Assembly: GCA_030066215.1 (NCBI GenBank)
Contig: JASJCA010000012.1
Span: 1-45,190, forward strand
Length of the DNA: 45,190 nucleotides
Direction of reading: 5' to 3'
Origin: Rhodobacter sp.
Lineage (GTDB): Bacteria > Pseudomonadota > Alphaproteobacteria > Rhodobacterales > Rhodobacteraceae
Shown here piece by piece: positions 26,079 through 36,037 of this stretch; the first letter of the stretch is position 1, and every line of letters begins with the position of its first letter. The position numbers and the translations under genes were made by a program. The notes below the pieces were generated by a model. That model saw nothing but the letters and a program-made list of their open reading frames with translations. It made no database searches and had not been told where the DNA came from.

Positions 26079-27425
26079 TCAGGCCGCAGTGCCGAGGTCG
26101 ATCTTCGAGCCGTCGGTGAAGCGAGAGAGGCGGAACCGGGTCAGGTCGTGGCCCGGGTCATTGCCCAGGACCAGATCGGCCGCCACGCGGCCGATCCCGG
26201 GGCCGATGCCGAAGCCGTGGCCGCTCATCCCCGTGGCGACGACGAGACCTGGAAGCGCCGCGGCGCGGTCGACCACCGGCACCAGATCGGGCATGGTGTC
26301 GATCATCCCGGCCCAGGCGGCGCGCAGCCGCACCGGACCGAGGCCTGGAAAGGTGGCGGCGAACCGGCGGGCGGCCTCGGACAGCTTGCCCATGTTGGGG
26401 CGCGGGTTCAGAACGCGCATCGCCTCGAACGGGCTCGGCGCGTCCGCCGACCAGCGCCGCGCCGTGCCCCAGGCGTCCGGATAGCCCCGCGGCGCGGCGG
26501 CAAGATACCGGGTGTTGAACGGCGCGGCCTTCAGCTGCGGCAGAAAGCGGCGAAACGACCGGAACGCATCGGGGCCGATGAAAAGTTCGTGGAACTCGGC
26601 CGGTGCCAGGGAATAGCCGCCGTCGGCGCGGCGGCGGAACGCCATGTGGGTGCGCGCCGCGGCGATCTGCGTGACGTGCGGAAGCGGCGCGGTGGCGGCG
26701 ACCGAGGCGCGCACCGAAAGCTGCGGGATGTCGACGCCCGCATGGCGCAACAAAAGCCGCGACCAGGCCCCGCCGGCGACGACCACCGATGGCGCCCGCA
26801 CCCGCCCGGCCTCGGTGACGACGCCGGCAATCCGGCCCGCCGCGACGTCGAGGGCGCGCGCGGCACAGGCCTCGCGGATCACCGCGCCCTCGCGGGCCGC
26901 CAGGCGGGCCAGGGCCGGGACCGCCAGCCAGGGCTCGGCGCGCATGTCGGATGCGGTCCAAAGCCCGCCCTGCCAGGCGCCGCGCGCCTGCGGCAACAGC
27001 CCCGCCACCCCGGCCCGGTCGAGCAGCACGGTGTCGAGATCCTGCGCCTGGGCATGGGGCAGCCAGCGCGCGAAACGGTCCATGTCGGCCTGGGCCTCGG
27101 CCAGATAGAGCACCCCGCCCTGGGTCAGGCCGATATCGGTGTCGAGCTCTTGCACCAGGGTGCGCCAGTGCCGTGCGGCCTCGATCACGATCGGCAGTTC
27201 GGCCGGGTCGCGGCCCTGCTGGCGGATCCAGCCCCAGTTGCGGCTCGACTGCTCGCCCGCCACGCGGCCCTTTTCGACAAGAACCACCGACTGGCCGGCA
27301 CGGGCCAGGAAATAGGCGGTCATCACGCCGATCACCCCGCCGCCGACGACGACGCAATCGGCCACCTCGGGCAGCGCGCCGGTGTGTTCGATCGGCGCGG
27401 TCTCGGAGATCGGGAACGGGATCAC
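26079..27425 (-). CDS. FAD-dependent D-amino-acid-oxidase-type oxidoreductase
   Basis: Flavoprotein of the DAO superfamily (448 residues), which oxidises the C-N bond of amino acids or N-substituted amino acids. The dinucleotide-binding motif is DCVVVGGGVIGVMTAYFLAR (about 23-42), followed by VVLVEKGRVAGEQSSRNWG. A second FAD motif, GLVVATGMSGHGFGIGPG, lies near the C-terminus. The start is a GTG that overlaps the argE-like stop by four bases (GTGA), so the two are probably coupled. With the peptide importer and deacylase of this block, a likely role is oxidation of an imported and deacylated compound; the substrate is not known. Confidence 0.88.
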   Translation of the reverse strand: MIPFPISETAPIEHTGALPEVADCVVVGGGVIGVMTAYFLARAGQSVVLVEKGRVAGEQSSRNWGWIRQQGRDPAELPIVIEAARHWRTLVQELDTDIGLTQGGVLYLAEAQADMDRFARWLPHAQAQDLDTVLLDRAGVAGLLPQARGAWQGGLWTASDMRAEPWLAVPALARLAAREGAVIREACAARALDVAAGRIAGVVTEAGRVRAPSVVVAGGAWSRLLLRHAGVDIPQLSVRASVAATAPLPHVTQIAAARTHMAFRRRADGGYSLAPAEFHELFIGPDAFRSFRRFLPQLKAAPFNTRYLAAAPRGYPDAWGTARRWSADAPSPFEAMRVLNPRPNMGKLSEAARRFAATFPGLGPVRLRAAWAGMIDTMPDLVPVVDRAAALPGLVVATGMSGHGFGIGPGIGRVAADLVLGNDPGHDLTRFRLSRFTDGSKIDLGTAA

Positions 27426-28576
27426 TGGCAGAGCGTGTCGACGACCTGGGCGATGAAGGCCTCGCCCGCCTGGAACTGCGCGACGGTGATGTATTCGTTC
27501 GGCTGGTGCGCTTGGGCGATGTCGCCAGGGCCGCAGATCACCGCGGAATAGCCCTTGTCCTGGAACTGGCCGGCCTCGGTGCCGTAGCTGACCACATGGG
27601 TGCCGTTGTCACCGGTCAGCCGGCGCACCAACGCCTCGGCCTCGCCGTCGTCTTCCGGCCGCAGCCCGGGCACGTCGAAGAATTCCTCGGTCTCGATCCA
27701 GGTGTCCGGCACCACCGCCTGCATCTCGGCCTCGACGGCGCGGACCTTGGCCAGATAGGCGGCTTTCCAGTCCTCCAGGCTGTCGCCGGGCACATTGCGG
27801 AAGGTCAGCACGAACTGGCAGTCCTTGGCGGTGATGTTGTTGGCGGTGCCGCCGCTGATCGTGCCGACATGGAGCGTGGTCCAGGGCGGATCGAAGGGCG
27901 CGTCGGTCGCCGACGGAGTGCGGGCGGCGTTCAGGGCGTTCTGCTCGTTGGCCCACTGGATCAGCTTGCCGGCCTCCATTGTCGCCGAGACGCCGGTATG
28001 CATGATCGAGGAATGCACCTCGAACCCATGGATATGGGTCCGGAACCCCGCACCGCCCTTGTGGCCGGTCACGGCTTTCATCATCGAGGGCTCGCCGATG
28101 ATCGCGGCAGAGGCCTTGGGCAGGCCGCTTTCCGCCATCGCCTCGATCATCGGCGGCGCGCCGACGCAGCCGATTTCCTCGTCGCGGGTCAGCGCGATCT
28201 GCAACGGCCGCTTCAGCCCGCGCTCCAGCGCCATGGGCACCGCGGCCAGCGCGATGGCATCGAACCCCTTCATGTCGCAGGTGCCGCGGCCGTAAAGCCG
28301 GCCCTCCTTCTCGACCACCGTCCACGGGTCGGTGTCCCAGGCCTGACCCTCGACCGGAACCACGTCGGTATGGCCCGACAGCACCAGCCCGCCGTCCACC
28401 TCGGGCCCGATATGGGCGTAAAGCGAGGCCTTCTGCCGGGTTGCGTCGTAGTCGCGGTGGCAATGCACGCCGAAGCCGTCGAGGTATTCCTCGACCCAGT
28501 CGATGAGGGCAAGGTTGCTTTCGCTGCTGACGGTCGGGAACGCCACCAACTTGTCGAGAATGTCGCGCGCGTTCAT
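27422..28576 (-). CDS. argE: ArgE/DapE-type M20 deacylase
   Basis: Zinc-dependent M20 hydrolase (384 residues) closest in pattern to acetylornithine deacetylase: SGHTDVVPVEGQAWD, RGTCDMKGFDA, TRDEEIGCVGAPPM and the C-terminal GPGDIAQAHQPNEYI ligand segment. The ATG at 28576 gives MNARDILDKLVAFPTVS, the family start. It sits between the fused ABC ATPase gene (20 bp upstream) and the flavoprotein gene (4-bp overlap). That setting argues for catabolism of an imported N-acyl compound rather than for arginine synthesis, so the symbol names the family more than the job. Confidence 0.82.
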   Translation of the reverse strand: MNARDILDKLVAFPTVSSESNLALIDWVEEYLDGFGVHCHRDYDATRQKASLYAHIGPEVDGGLVLSGHTDVVPVEGQAWDTDPWTVVEKEGRLYGRGTCDMKGFDAIALAAVPMALERGLKRPLQIALTRDEEIGCVGAPPMIEAMAESGLPKASAAIIGEPSMMKAVTGHKGGAGFRTHIHGFEVHSSIMHTGVSATMEAGKLIQWANEQNALNAARTPSATDAPFDPPWTTLHVGTISGGTANNITAKDCQFVLTFRNVPGDSLEDWKAAYLAKVRAVEAEMQAVVPDTWIETEEFFDVPGLRPEDDGEAEALVRRLTGDNGTHVVSYGTEAGQFQDKGYSAVICGPGDIAQAHQPNEYITVAQFQAGEAFIAQVVDTLCQ

Positions 28577-28596
28577 CCGCCCCCTCGCGTGCCGCT

Positions 28597-30420
<1,824 letters not shown>

Positions 30421-30745
30421 GGGTGTTGTCCCTCTTGGCACCGCCCCGACGCTAAAGTGCGGCGGCGCAGGATGTCAAACGCCGCACCAGCCCGCCGCCG
30501 CGCGATGCAGCTCGCCGCGAGCGTCGAACCCGCGCCGCAACTTGAAATGTGCACCCTAACGCCGCGCCAGGCTTGCATTTGATCAAAAATTGGACTGACA
30601 TCGACGCCATGCGTCCGCGAGAGGCGCGCCCGGTTGTGAAAGACGTGGACCGCTCGTGAATTCGACACCATCTTTGCCGCCAGCCGGCCAACAACCAAAA
30701 CGACGCCGTCCGGACCACTCGGACGACTTCAGCAAGGAGAGGAAA
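30421..30745. promoter_or_regulatory. Divergent control region of the ABC importer block
   Basis: A 325-bp gap without a gene, between the two divergent arms of the importer cluster. It contains an AT-rich spot in GC-rich DNA with the 10-bp palindrome TTTGATCAAA at 30578-30587, a candidate operator, flanked by TTGCAT (30573) which could serve as a -35 element. AAGGAGAGGAAA directly before 30746 is the ribosome-binding site of the substrate-binding protein gene. Promoters are not certain. Confidence 0.4.
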
Positions 30746-32464
30746 ATGAAGTATACGACAGCACTATTGGGTGCCGTGTCCGCCTTTGGCATCGCCACCA
30801 TGGCCTTTGGCGCCGCCCACGAGGGTCCGCGCGGCCGGGACGGCGACGTCAAGATCATCTATTGGCAGGCGCCGTCGATCATGAACCCGTACCTGTCGGG
30901 CGGCACTAAGGAGCTCGAGGCCGCATCGCTGGTGATCGAGCCTTTGGCGCGCTACGACCAAGACGGCAACCTGATGCCGTGGCTGGCCGAGTCGGTGCCC
31001 ACCGTCGAAAACGGCGGGGTGAACGCCGACGGCACCCAGATCACCTGGGTCCTGAAGGAAGGCCTGGTGTGGTCCGACGGCAGCCCGGTGACCTCGGAGG
31101 ACGTGAAGTTTTCCTGGGAATACTGCACCGCCGAGGGCGGCGGCTGTGCCCAGGCCGAGAAATACCTCGACGTGACCGCCGTTGACACGCCGGACGACCG
31201 CACGGTCGTGGTGACCTTCGGCGTCGGCAAGCCGTTCCCCTATGGCCCCTTCGTGGGCGCGCAGGCACCGATCATCCAGAAGGCACAGTTCGCCGATTGC
31301 CTCGGCCCCAAGGCGCCGGAATGCACCGACGCGAACTTCAACCCGATCGGCACAGGTCCGTTCACGGTGACCGAGTTCCGCCCCAATGACGTGATCACGC
31401 TGGCGGCGAACGAGAACTACCGTGAAGAGGGCAAGCCCGCCTTCGCCACCGTGACCTTCAAGGGCGGCGGCGACGCCACGGCCGCGGGCCGCTCGGTGCT
31501 CGAGACCGGCGAGTTCGACTATGCCTGGAACCTGCAGCTTGCGCCGGACGTGATCGCGCAGATGGAAGCTGCCGGCAAGGGCATGACCGTCAGCGCCTTC
31601 GGCACCTCGGTCGAACGGATCATGGTCAACCAGACCAACCCCGACCCGGCCTTAGGCGATGAGCGCGCCACCGCCGCGCATCCGCATCCGTTCCTGACCG
31701 ACATCGCGGTGCGCCAGGCATTGTCGATGGCCATCGACCGCGCGCTTTTGACCGAGATCGGCTATGGCCCGGCCGGGACGCCGACCTGCAACGTGCTGCC
31801 GGCCCCGGCGATCTATGCCTCGATGGCCAATGACGGCTGCCTGGTGCAGGATATCGCCGGCGCCAACGCGCTCTTGGACGGAGCCGGCATCGTCGACACC
31901 GACGGCGATGGCGTGCGCGAGAAGGACGGCGTACCGCTGAAGCTCTTGTATCAGACCTCGACCAACGCGGTGCGCCAGGACTACCAGGCGCTGATCAAGC
32001 AGTGGTGGTCGGAAATCGGCGTCGAGACCGAGCTGCGCAATATCTCGGCCTCGGTGTTCTTCGGCTCGGATCCGGGCTCTCCGGATACGTTCCAGAAGTT
32101 CTTTGCCGATGTCGAGATGTACACCAACAACTTCGACGGCACCGACCCCGAGGCGTACATGGCGAACTGGACCTGCGATCAGGCGCCGCGTCCCGAGACC
32201 CAGTGGCAGGGCAACAACATGCCCCGCTACTGCGACGCGGCTTATGACGACTTGGCCGCGCAAATGGCGCAGACCTCTGGCCTCGAAGCCCGGGCCGCCC
32301 TGGCCAAGCAGATGAACGACATGCTGATGCAGAACTACATCATGCTGCCGCTCACCCACCGCGGCCGTGTCTCTGCGCATTCCAACACGCTGGGCGGTGT
32401 TGTCCTGAACGTCTGGGACAGCGAGTTGTGGAACATCGCCGACTGGTACCGCGCCGACGGCTAA
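30746..32464 (+). CDS. Peptide-type ABC transporter substrate-binding protein
   Basis: Periplasmic binding protein of the SBP_bac_5 (DppA/OppA) family, 572 residues. A signal peptide (MKYTTALLGAVSAFGIATMA, cleavage near AFGAA) starts the protein. KIIYWQAPSIMNPYLSGGT, LVIEPLARYDQDGNLMPWLA and SDGSPVTSEDVKFSWEY are the usual family stretches. The ATG at 30746 has a very strong Shine-Dalgarno (AAGGAGAGG). Family members bind peptides, but also opines, sugars and other solutes. It is first in the plus-strand operon, and a strong stem-loop separates it from the permease genes. Confidence 0.94.
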   Translation: MKYTTALLGAVSAFGIATMAFGAAHEGPRGRDGDVKIIYWQAPSIMNPYLSGGTKELEAASLVIEPLARYDQDGNLMPWLAESVPTVENGGVNADGTQITWVLKEGLVWSDGSPVTSEDVKFSWEYCTAEGGGCAQAEKYLDVTAVDTPDDRTVVVTFGVGKPFPYGPFVGAQAPIIQKAQFADCLGPKAPECTDANFNPIGTGPFTVTEFRPNDVITLAANENYREEGKPAFATVTFKGGGDATAAGRSVLETGEFDYAWNLQLAPDVIAQMEAAGKGMTVSAFGTSVERIMVNQTNPDPALGDERATAAHPHPFLTDIAVRQALSMAIDRALLTEIGYGPAGTPTCNVLPAPAIYASMANDGCLVQDIAGANALLDGAGIVDTDGDGVREKDGVPLKLLYQTSTNAVRQDYQALIKQWWSEIGVETELRNISASVFFGSDPGSPDTFQKFFADVEMYTNNFDGTDPEAYMANWTCDQAPRPETQWQGNNMPRYCDAAYDDLAAQMAQTSGLEARAALAKQMNDMLMQNYIMLPLTHRGRVSAHSNTLGGVVLNVWDSELWNIADWYRADG

Positions 32465-32472
32465 ACGCTAGC

Positions 32473-32497
32473 GCAGGGCGGGGTCACCCCGCCCTGC
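32473..32497 (+). promoter_or_regulatory. Intercistronic stem-loop after the binding-protein gene
   Basis: GCAGGGCGGGG and CCCCGCCCTGC form a perfect 11-bp stem around a TCA loop, 9 bp after the binding-protein stop and 31 bp before the first permease start. No T-tract follows. Such stem-loops often block 3' exonucleases and leave the binding-protein message more abundant than the permease message; that role is inferred. Confidence 0.7.
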
Positions 32498-32528
32498 TCG
32501 CCCTCAAGACCGCTAAGCCGAGACGTCT

Positions 32529-33536
32529 ATGCTGACCTACACGATCAGACGCCTGCTTCTGGCCATCCCGACGCTTCTGTTCATCGGTCTGTGTATCTTC
32601 CTGCTTCTCGACCTTGCCCCCGGCGACCCCACGGCGCAGCTGCCGTTGACGATCCCGCCGGAGGTCAAGCAGGAGATTCGCGAGTCGCTCGGGCTCGGCC
32701 AGCCGGTGCATATTCGATTCTGGAAATGGCTGGTGCAGTTCATCTGGGTCGAGCCCCTGAACATGTTCGACTACTTCTTCGGCACGGCGTTCTCCGAGGG
32801 CTGGCCGCGGATCATCAGCTGGCAATCGCGCTCACCGGTGATGGACATCGTCGTGCAGCGCATCCCGCAGACCCTGTGGGTCGTCGGCATGTCCTATGTC
32901 GTCGGCGTGCTGATCGCATTGCCGATCGGCATTATCTCGGCTTACCGGCAGTACTCGGTTTTCGACCAGGTCGGCACTTTCGTCAGCATGATCGGCTATT
33001 CGGTGCCGCCGTTCTTCACCGGCGTCCTGGTCATCGTGATCTTCTCGGTGCAGCTCGGCTGGCTGCCCTCGATCTACGACACCACACACAGCGTGGTGGA
33101 TTGGGAGACCTTCGTCTTTCAGCTCAAACAGATGGTCATGCCGGTGATGGTGCTGGCCTTGCAGACCACGGCGCAGATCAGCCGGTTCATGCGCGCCAGC
33201 ATGCTCGACAATCTCAATCAGGACTATGTCCGCACCGCCCGCGCCAAGGGGCTGAGCGAGCAGGTCGTGGTGCTGGTTCATGTGCTGCGCAACTCGATGA
33301 TCCCGGTCGTCACCGTCATCGCGCTCGGTGTGCCGGCGGTGTTCGGCGGCGCGATCATCACCGAACAGATCTTCAAGGTGAACGGCATCGGCCAGCTTCT
33401 GATCACCGCGATCCAGGCCAACGATCTGCCGATGGTGCAGACGCTGACCTTCATCTTCGCGATCCTGATCGTGCTCTTCAACCTGATCGCCGACGTGCTG
33501 TACGGCGTCCTCGATCCGCGGATCCGTTATGACTGA
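32529..33536 (+). CDS. ABC transporter permease (DppB type)
   Basis: Inner-membrane permease of 335 residues. The N-terminal segment TYTIRRLLLAIPTLLFIGLC is typical of DppB/OppB, a periplasmic region follows (about 35-105), and then about five further membrane segments. The cytoplasmic coupling loop that contacts the ATPase reads RTARAKGLSEQVVVLVHVLR. It ends with LYGVLDPRIRYD, the usual family tail. Its last 8 bp overlap the next permease gene. The region before the coupling loop is longer than in E. coli DppB. Confidence 0.93.
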   Translation: MLTYTIRRLLLAIPTLLFIGLCIFLLLDLAPGDPTAQLPLTIPPEVKQEIRESLGLGQPVHIRFWKWLVQFIWVEPLNMFDYFFGTAFSEGWPRIISWQSRSPVMDIVVQRIPQTLWVVGMSYVVGVLIALPIGIISAYRQYSVFDQVGTFVSMIGYSVPPFFTGVLVIVIFSVQLGWLPSIYDTTHSVVDWETFVFQLKQMVMPVMVLALQTTAQISRFMRASMLDNLNQDYVRTARAKGLSEQVVVLVHVLRNSMIPVVTVIALGVPAVFGGAIITEQIFKVNGIGQLLITAIQANDLPMVQTLTFIFAILIVLFNLIADVLYGVLDPRIRYD

Positions 33537-34455
33537 CCAAACCACCCAAGCCCAGGCGCAAGCCTACGAAGACCGCCCGCCGCGCAACCAGTGGCTGGAC
33601 GTCTGGGACCAGTTTAAGACCCACAAGGGCGCGCTGGTGGGGCTGGCGTTCTTTATCTTCATTATCCTCGGCGTCACCATCGGGCCGCTGATTTGGACCA
33701 TCGACGCCACCTATATCGACATCCGCGCCCGCAACGAGGGCCCGAGCCTGGCGCATCCCTTCGGCACCGATCAACTGGGCCGGGATACCTTGGCGCGGAT
33801 GATCGCCGGCGGACAGACCTCGATCGCGGTGGGGCTGACGGCGATGGCGCTGGCCTTGTTCCTCGGCACGCTGATCGGCGTGACGGCGGGGTTCTCGAAA
33901 AAACTCGACGGGCCCCTGATGCGTTTCACCGACCTGTTCCTGGCGCTGCCCTTGCTGCCTTTGCTGCTGGTCATCATCATGCTGTTTCGCGACCGGCTGC
34001 GGGCGACCTTCGGGCCCGAAGAGGGTATCTTCATCCTGATCGTCGTCGTCATCGGCATCACCTCGTGGATGAACACCGCGCGCATCGTGCGGGGCGACGT
34101 GCTGGCGCTGAAAGAGCGCGAGTTCGTGCTGGCGGCGCGGTCGATCGGCACACCGGCGCGGCGCATGGTGACACGGCACATCCTGCCCAATGTGATGTCG
34201 CCGATCATGGTGTCGGCGACGCTCGGCATCGCCAACGCGATCATCACCGAGTCGGCGCTGTCGTTCCTCGGTCTGGGCTTCCCATCGGATTTCCCGACCT
34301 GGGGGCGGCTGTTGTTCGACGCCACCGACTGGTTGCAGCAGCATCCCGAACGGGTGATGTGGCCCGGCCTGGCGATCTCGCTGACGGTGCTGTCGGTCAA
34401 CTATATCGGCGACGGGTTGCGCGACGCGCTGGACCCGCGGATCCGGGGGCGTTGA
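33529..34455 (+). CDS. ABC transporter permease (DppC type)
   Basis: Second permease subunit (308 residues): an N-terminal cytoplasmic stretch with a DQFKTHKGALVGLAFFIFII membrane segment, a periplasmic HPFGTDQLGRDTLARMIAGG motif typical of DppC, and the coupling loop AARSIGTPARRMVTRHILPN. It ends ALDPRIRGR. It overlaps the DppB-type gene by 8 bp. Together with the binding protein and the fused ATPase this completes one importer. No further gene of the operon follows; the next gene has its own control region. Confidence 0.93.
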   Translation: MTDQTTQAQAQAYEDRPPRNQWLDVWDQFKTHKGALVGLAFFIFIILGVTIGPLIWTIDATYIDIRARNEGPSLAHPFGTDQLGRDTLARMIAGGQTSIAVGLTAMALALFLGTLIGVTAGFSKKLDGPLMRFTDLFLALPLLPLLLVIIMLFRDRLRATFGPEEGIFILIVVVIGITSWMNTARIVRGDVLALKEREFVLAARSIGTPARRMVTRHILPNVMSPIMVSATLGIANAIITESALSFLGLGFPSDFPTWGRLLFDATDWLQQHPERVMWPGLAISLTVLSVNYIGDGLRDALDPRIRGR

Positions 34456-34494
34456 TCACAAAATAAGGCCAGCTTCGCGGATTCCGCGCCGCAA

Positions 34495-34541
34495 GTGGGA
34501 CCAGCGTTCGAAGTCCGGTCGCCCGGACGGTGTCTGTCCCA
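34495..34541. promoter_or_regulatory. Nested stem structure in the gap before the YeeE gene
   Basis: TGGGAC (34496-34501) pairs with GTCCCA (34536-34541) and, inside, GTCCGG (34513-34518) pairs with CCGGAC (34523-34528) around a TCGC loop. No T-tract follows, so it is not a plain intrinsic terminator. It may be a 3' end stabiliser of the importer mRNA. Confidence 0.4.
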
Positions 34542-34632
34542 TGAAACTGCGCCATATAAGGAAATTGTTCCGGTGATGCCGGCGTGACGGGCGCCGAATT
34601 GAATTGATTTGACGGGGTTTGGCCGCCAAATC

Positions 34633-34645
34633 GGAACATCGTTCC
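34633..34645. promoter_or_regulatory. Candidate operator before the YeeE gene
   Basis: GGAAC-ATC-GTTCC is a perfect inverted repeat 25 bp before the start codon, and TTTGG-CCG-CCAAA (34618-34630) is a second inverted repeat directly upstream. Position and symmetry suggest repressor binding; many YeeE-type genes are under sulfide- or metal-sensing repressors, but none is encoded nearby. Confidence 0.35.
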
Positions 34646-34669
34646 AATATTGCGCGCGAGTCATACCCC

Positions 34670-35716
34670 ATGTTCGAAAGCTTCGGATTTGAATCCCTCA
34701 CCGCACCGCAGGCAGCTATTTGGTTTGGCCTGGCTCTGGGCCTCGCCTTCGGCGCGCTGGCCCAGATCACTCGGTTCTGCCTGCGCCGCGCCGTCACCGG
34801 CTCCCCGGCAGAGCGCCGCCCGGCCGCCGCTGTCTGGCTGACCGCGCTGGCGGCGGCGGTGATCGGCACCCAGTTCGCTGTCTGGGCCGGTCTCGTCGAC
34901 TTCGGCGCACACCGGTTCCATGCCGCCGAAATCCCCGTCGCCGCGATCCTGATCGGCGGCCTCTTGTTCGGCGCGGGCATGGTGCTGACCCGCGGCTGCG
35001 CCTCGCGCCTGACGGTGCTGATGGCCGGCGGCAATCTGCGTGCGCTGAGCGTCCTGCTGGTCTTCGCGGTGACCGCGCATGCCACGATGAAGGGCGTGCT
35101 GGCACCGGTCGCCACGCGCCTGGGCGAGCTGACCCTGAGCCTTGAAACAGGCGCCCTGCCGGGCGCGCCGCTGATCTGGGGCGGTCTGATCGCCCTGGCC
35201 ACCTTCGCCGTGGCCTGGCGCGCGGAGGCGCGGCCGCTGCATCTGGGCCTGGCCGCGCTGCTGGGGCTGCTTGTGCCGGCGGGCTGGGTCGGCACCGGAT
35301 TCGTGCTCTACGACGATTTCGATCCGATCGCGCTGCAGAGCTTGGCCTTTACCGCGCCGGCCGCCGACAGCCTGTTCTGGAGCATCGCCGCCACCGCGAT
35401 CCCGGCGAATTTCGGCGTCGGCCTGGTGGGCGGCACCGCGGCGGGCGCGCTGGTCCTCGCGGTCTTGCGCCGCGAGTTCGCCTGGGCGAGTTTCTCGACG
35501 CCGTCCGAGACCGGCCGCTACCTGACCGGCGGCGCGCTGATGGGTGTGGGCGGCGTTCTGGCCGGCGGCTGCACGCTGGGCGCGGGGCTGTCGGGCGTGC
35601 CGACCCTGGGCGTCTCGGCGATCCTGGCGCTGGCGGCGATCGTGCTGGGCGCACAGGCGACGGACCGGGCGCTGTCGGCCCGTCCCAGAGCCGCGGCGGC
35701 GGTTCCGGCGGAGTAG
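34670..35716 (+). CDS. YeeE/YedE family sulfur-compound transporter
   Basis: Integral membrane protein of 348 residues with about nine hydrophobic segments. The paired DUF395 (sulfur transport) signatures are visible: RFCLRRAVTG near the N-terminus, LLFGAGMVLTRGCASRLTVL, and, in the second half, GGVLAGGCTLGAGLSGVPTL. The cysteines in RGCASR and GGCTLG correspond to those that relay thiosulfate-type substrates in TsuA. Thiosulfate or a related sulfur species is therefore the likely substrate. The ATG at 34670 gives MFESFGFESLTAPQA. Two inverted repeats lie just upstream. No rhodanese or TusA gene is adjacent. Confidence 0.87.
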   Translation: MFESFGFESLTAPQAAIWFGLALGLAFGALAQITRFCLRRAVTGSPAERRPAAAVWLTALAAAVIGTQFAVWAGLVDFGAHRFHAAEIPVAAILIGGLLFGAGMVLTRGCASRLTVLMAGGNLRALSVLLVFAVTAHATMKGVLAPVATRLGELTLSLETGALPGAPLIWGGLIALATFAVAWRAEARPLHLGLAALLGLLVPAGWVGTGFVLYDDFDPIALQSLAFTAPAADSLFWSIAATAIPANFGVGLVGGTAAGALVLAVLRREFAWASFSTPSETGRYLTGGALMGVGGVLAGGCTLGAGLSGVPTLGVSAILALAAIVLGAQATDRALSARPRAAAAVPAE

Positions 35717-35810
35717 TCGAGGGTCGATCACACAGAGTGGGAAGAGCGGTTAAGTCCGACCGGCACTGGGTCGTCGCGGCTTTCGAATTGCTCTAACTCA
35801 TGCCCGCACG

Positions 35811-35979
35811 GCCCAGCGGCGGCCCGCGGGATGCCGCAGCGACCTCTGTACGACGCGCTTTTATGGCAGCGAGGTGCATCTTCCATTTCAACGAGGCGCC
35901 CCGGACAGCCAAAGCGGCAGCCCACCCGGGCGGGCCGCCGCTGGGCCGGGGCGCTTCGCGCTGTTAACCCGGCCCGGGG
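35811..35979 (-). repeat. Family B structured repeat, copy 2 (169 bp, inverted)
   Basis: On the minus strand it matches 15185-15355 nearly base for base, with the same three compound hairpins and the motifs GCCATAAAAGC and CAGAGGTCG. In hairpin 1 the inner loop stem is GCGCGAAGCGC here against GCGCCGCAGGCGC there. It begins 59 bp after the stop of the DUF3422 gene, in sense with it, within a 321-bp convergent gap that is otherwise empty. Confidence 0.92.
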
Positions 35980-36037
35980 CAACGTTCGAACGTCGAGTCT
36001 GTAGGGCATCCAGCGATGCTTTGGCCTCGACCAATCC

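Noticed and set aside
34495-34541. tRNA-like element (GTTCGAA box)
   Set aside because: A GTTCGAA string is present, but no acceptor stem, anticodon arm or correct spacing; the bases fold better as two nested stems.
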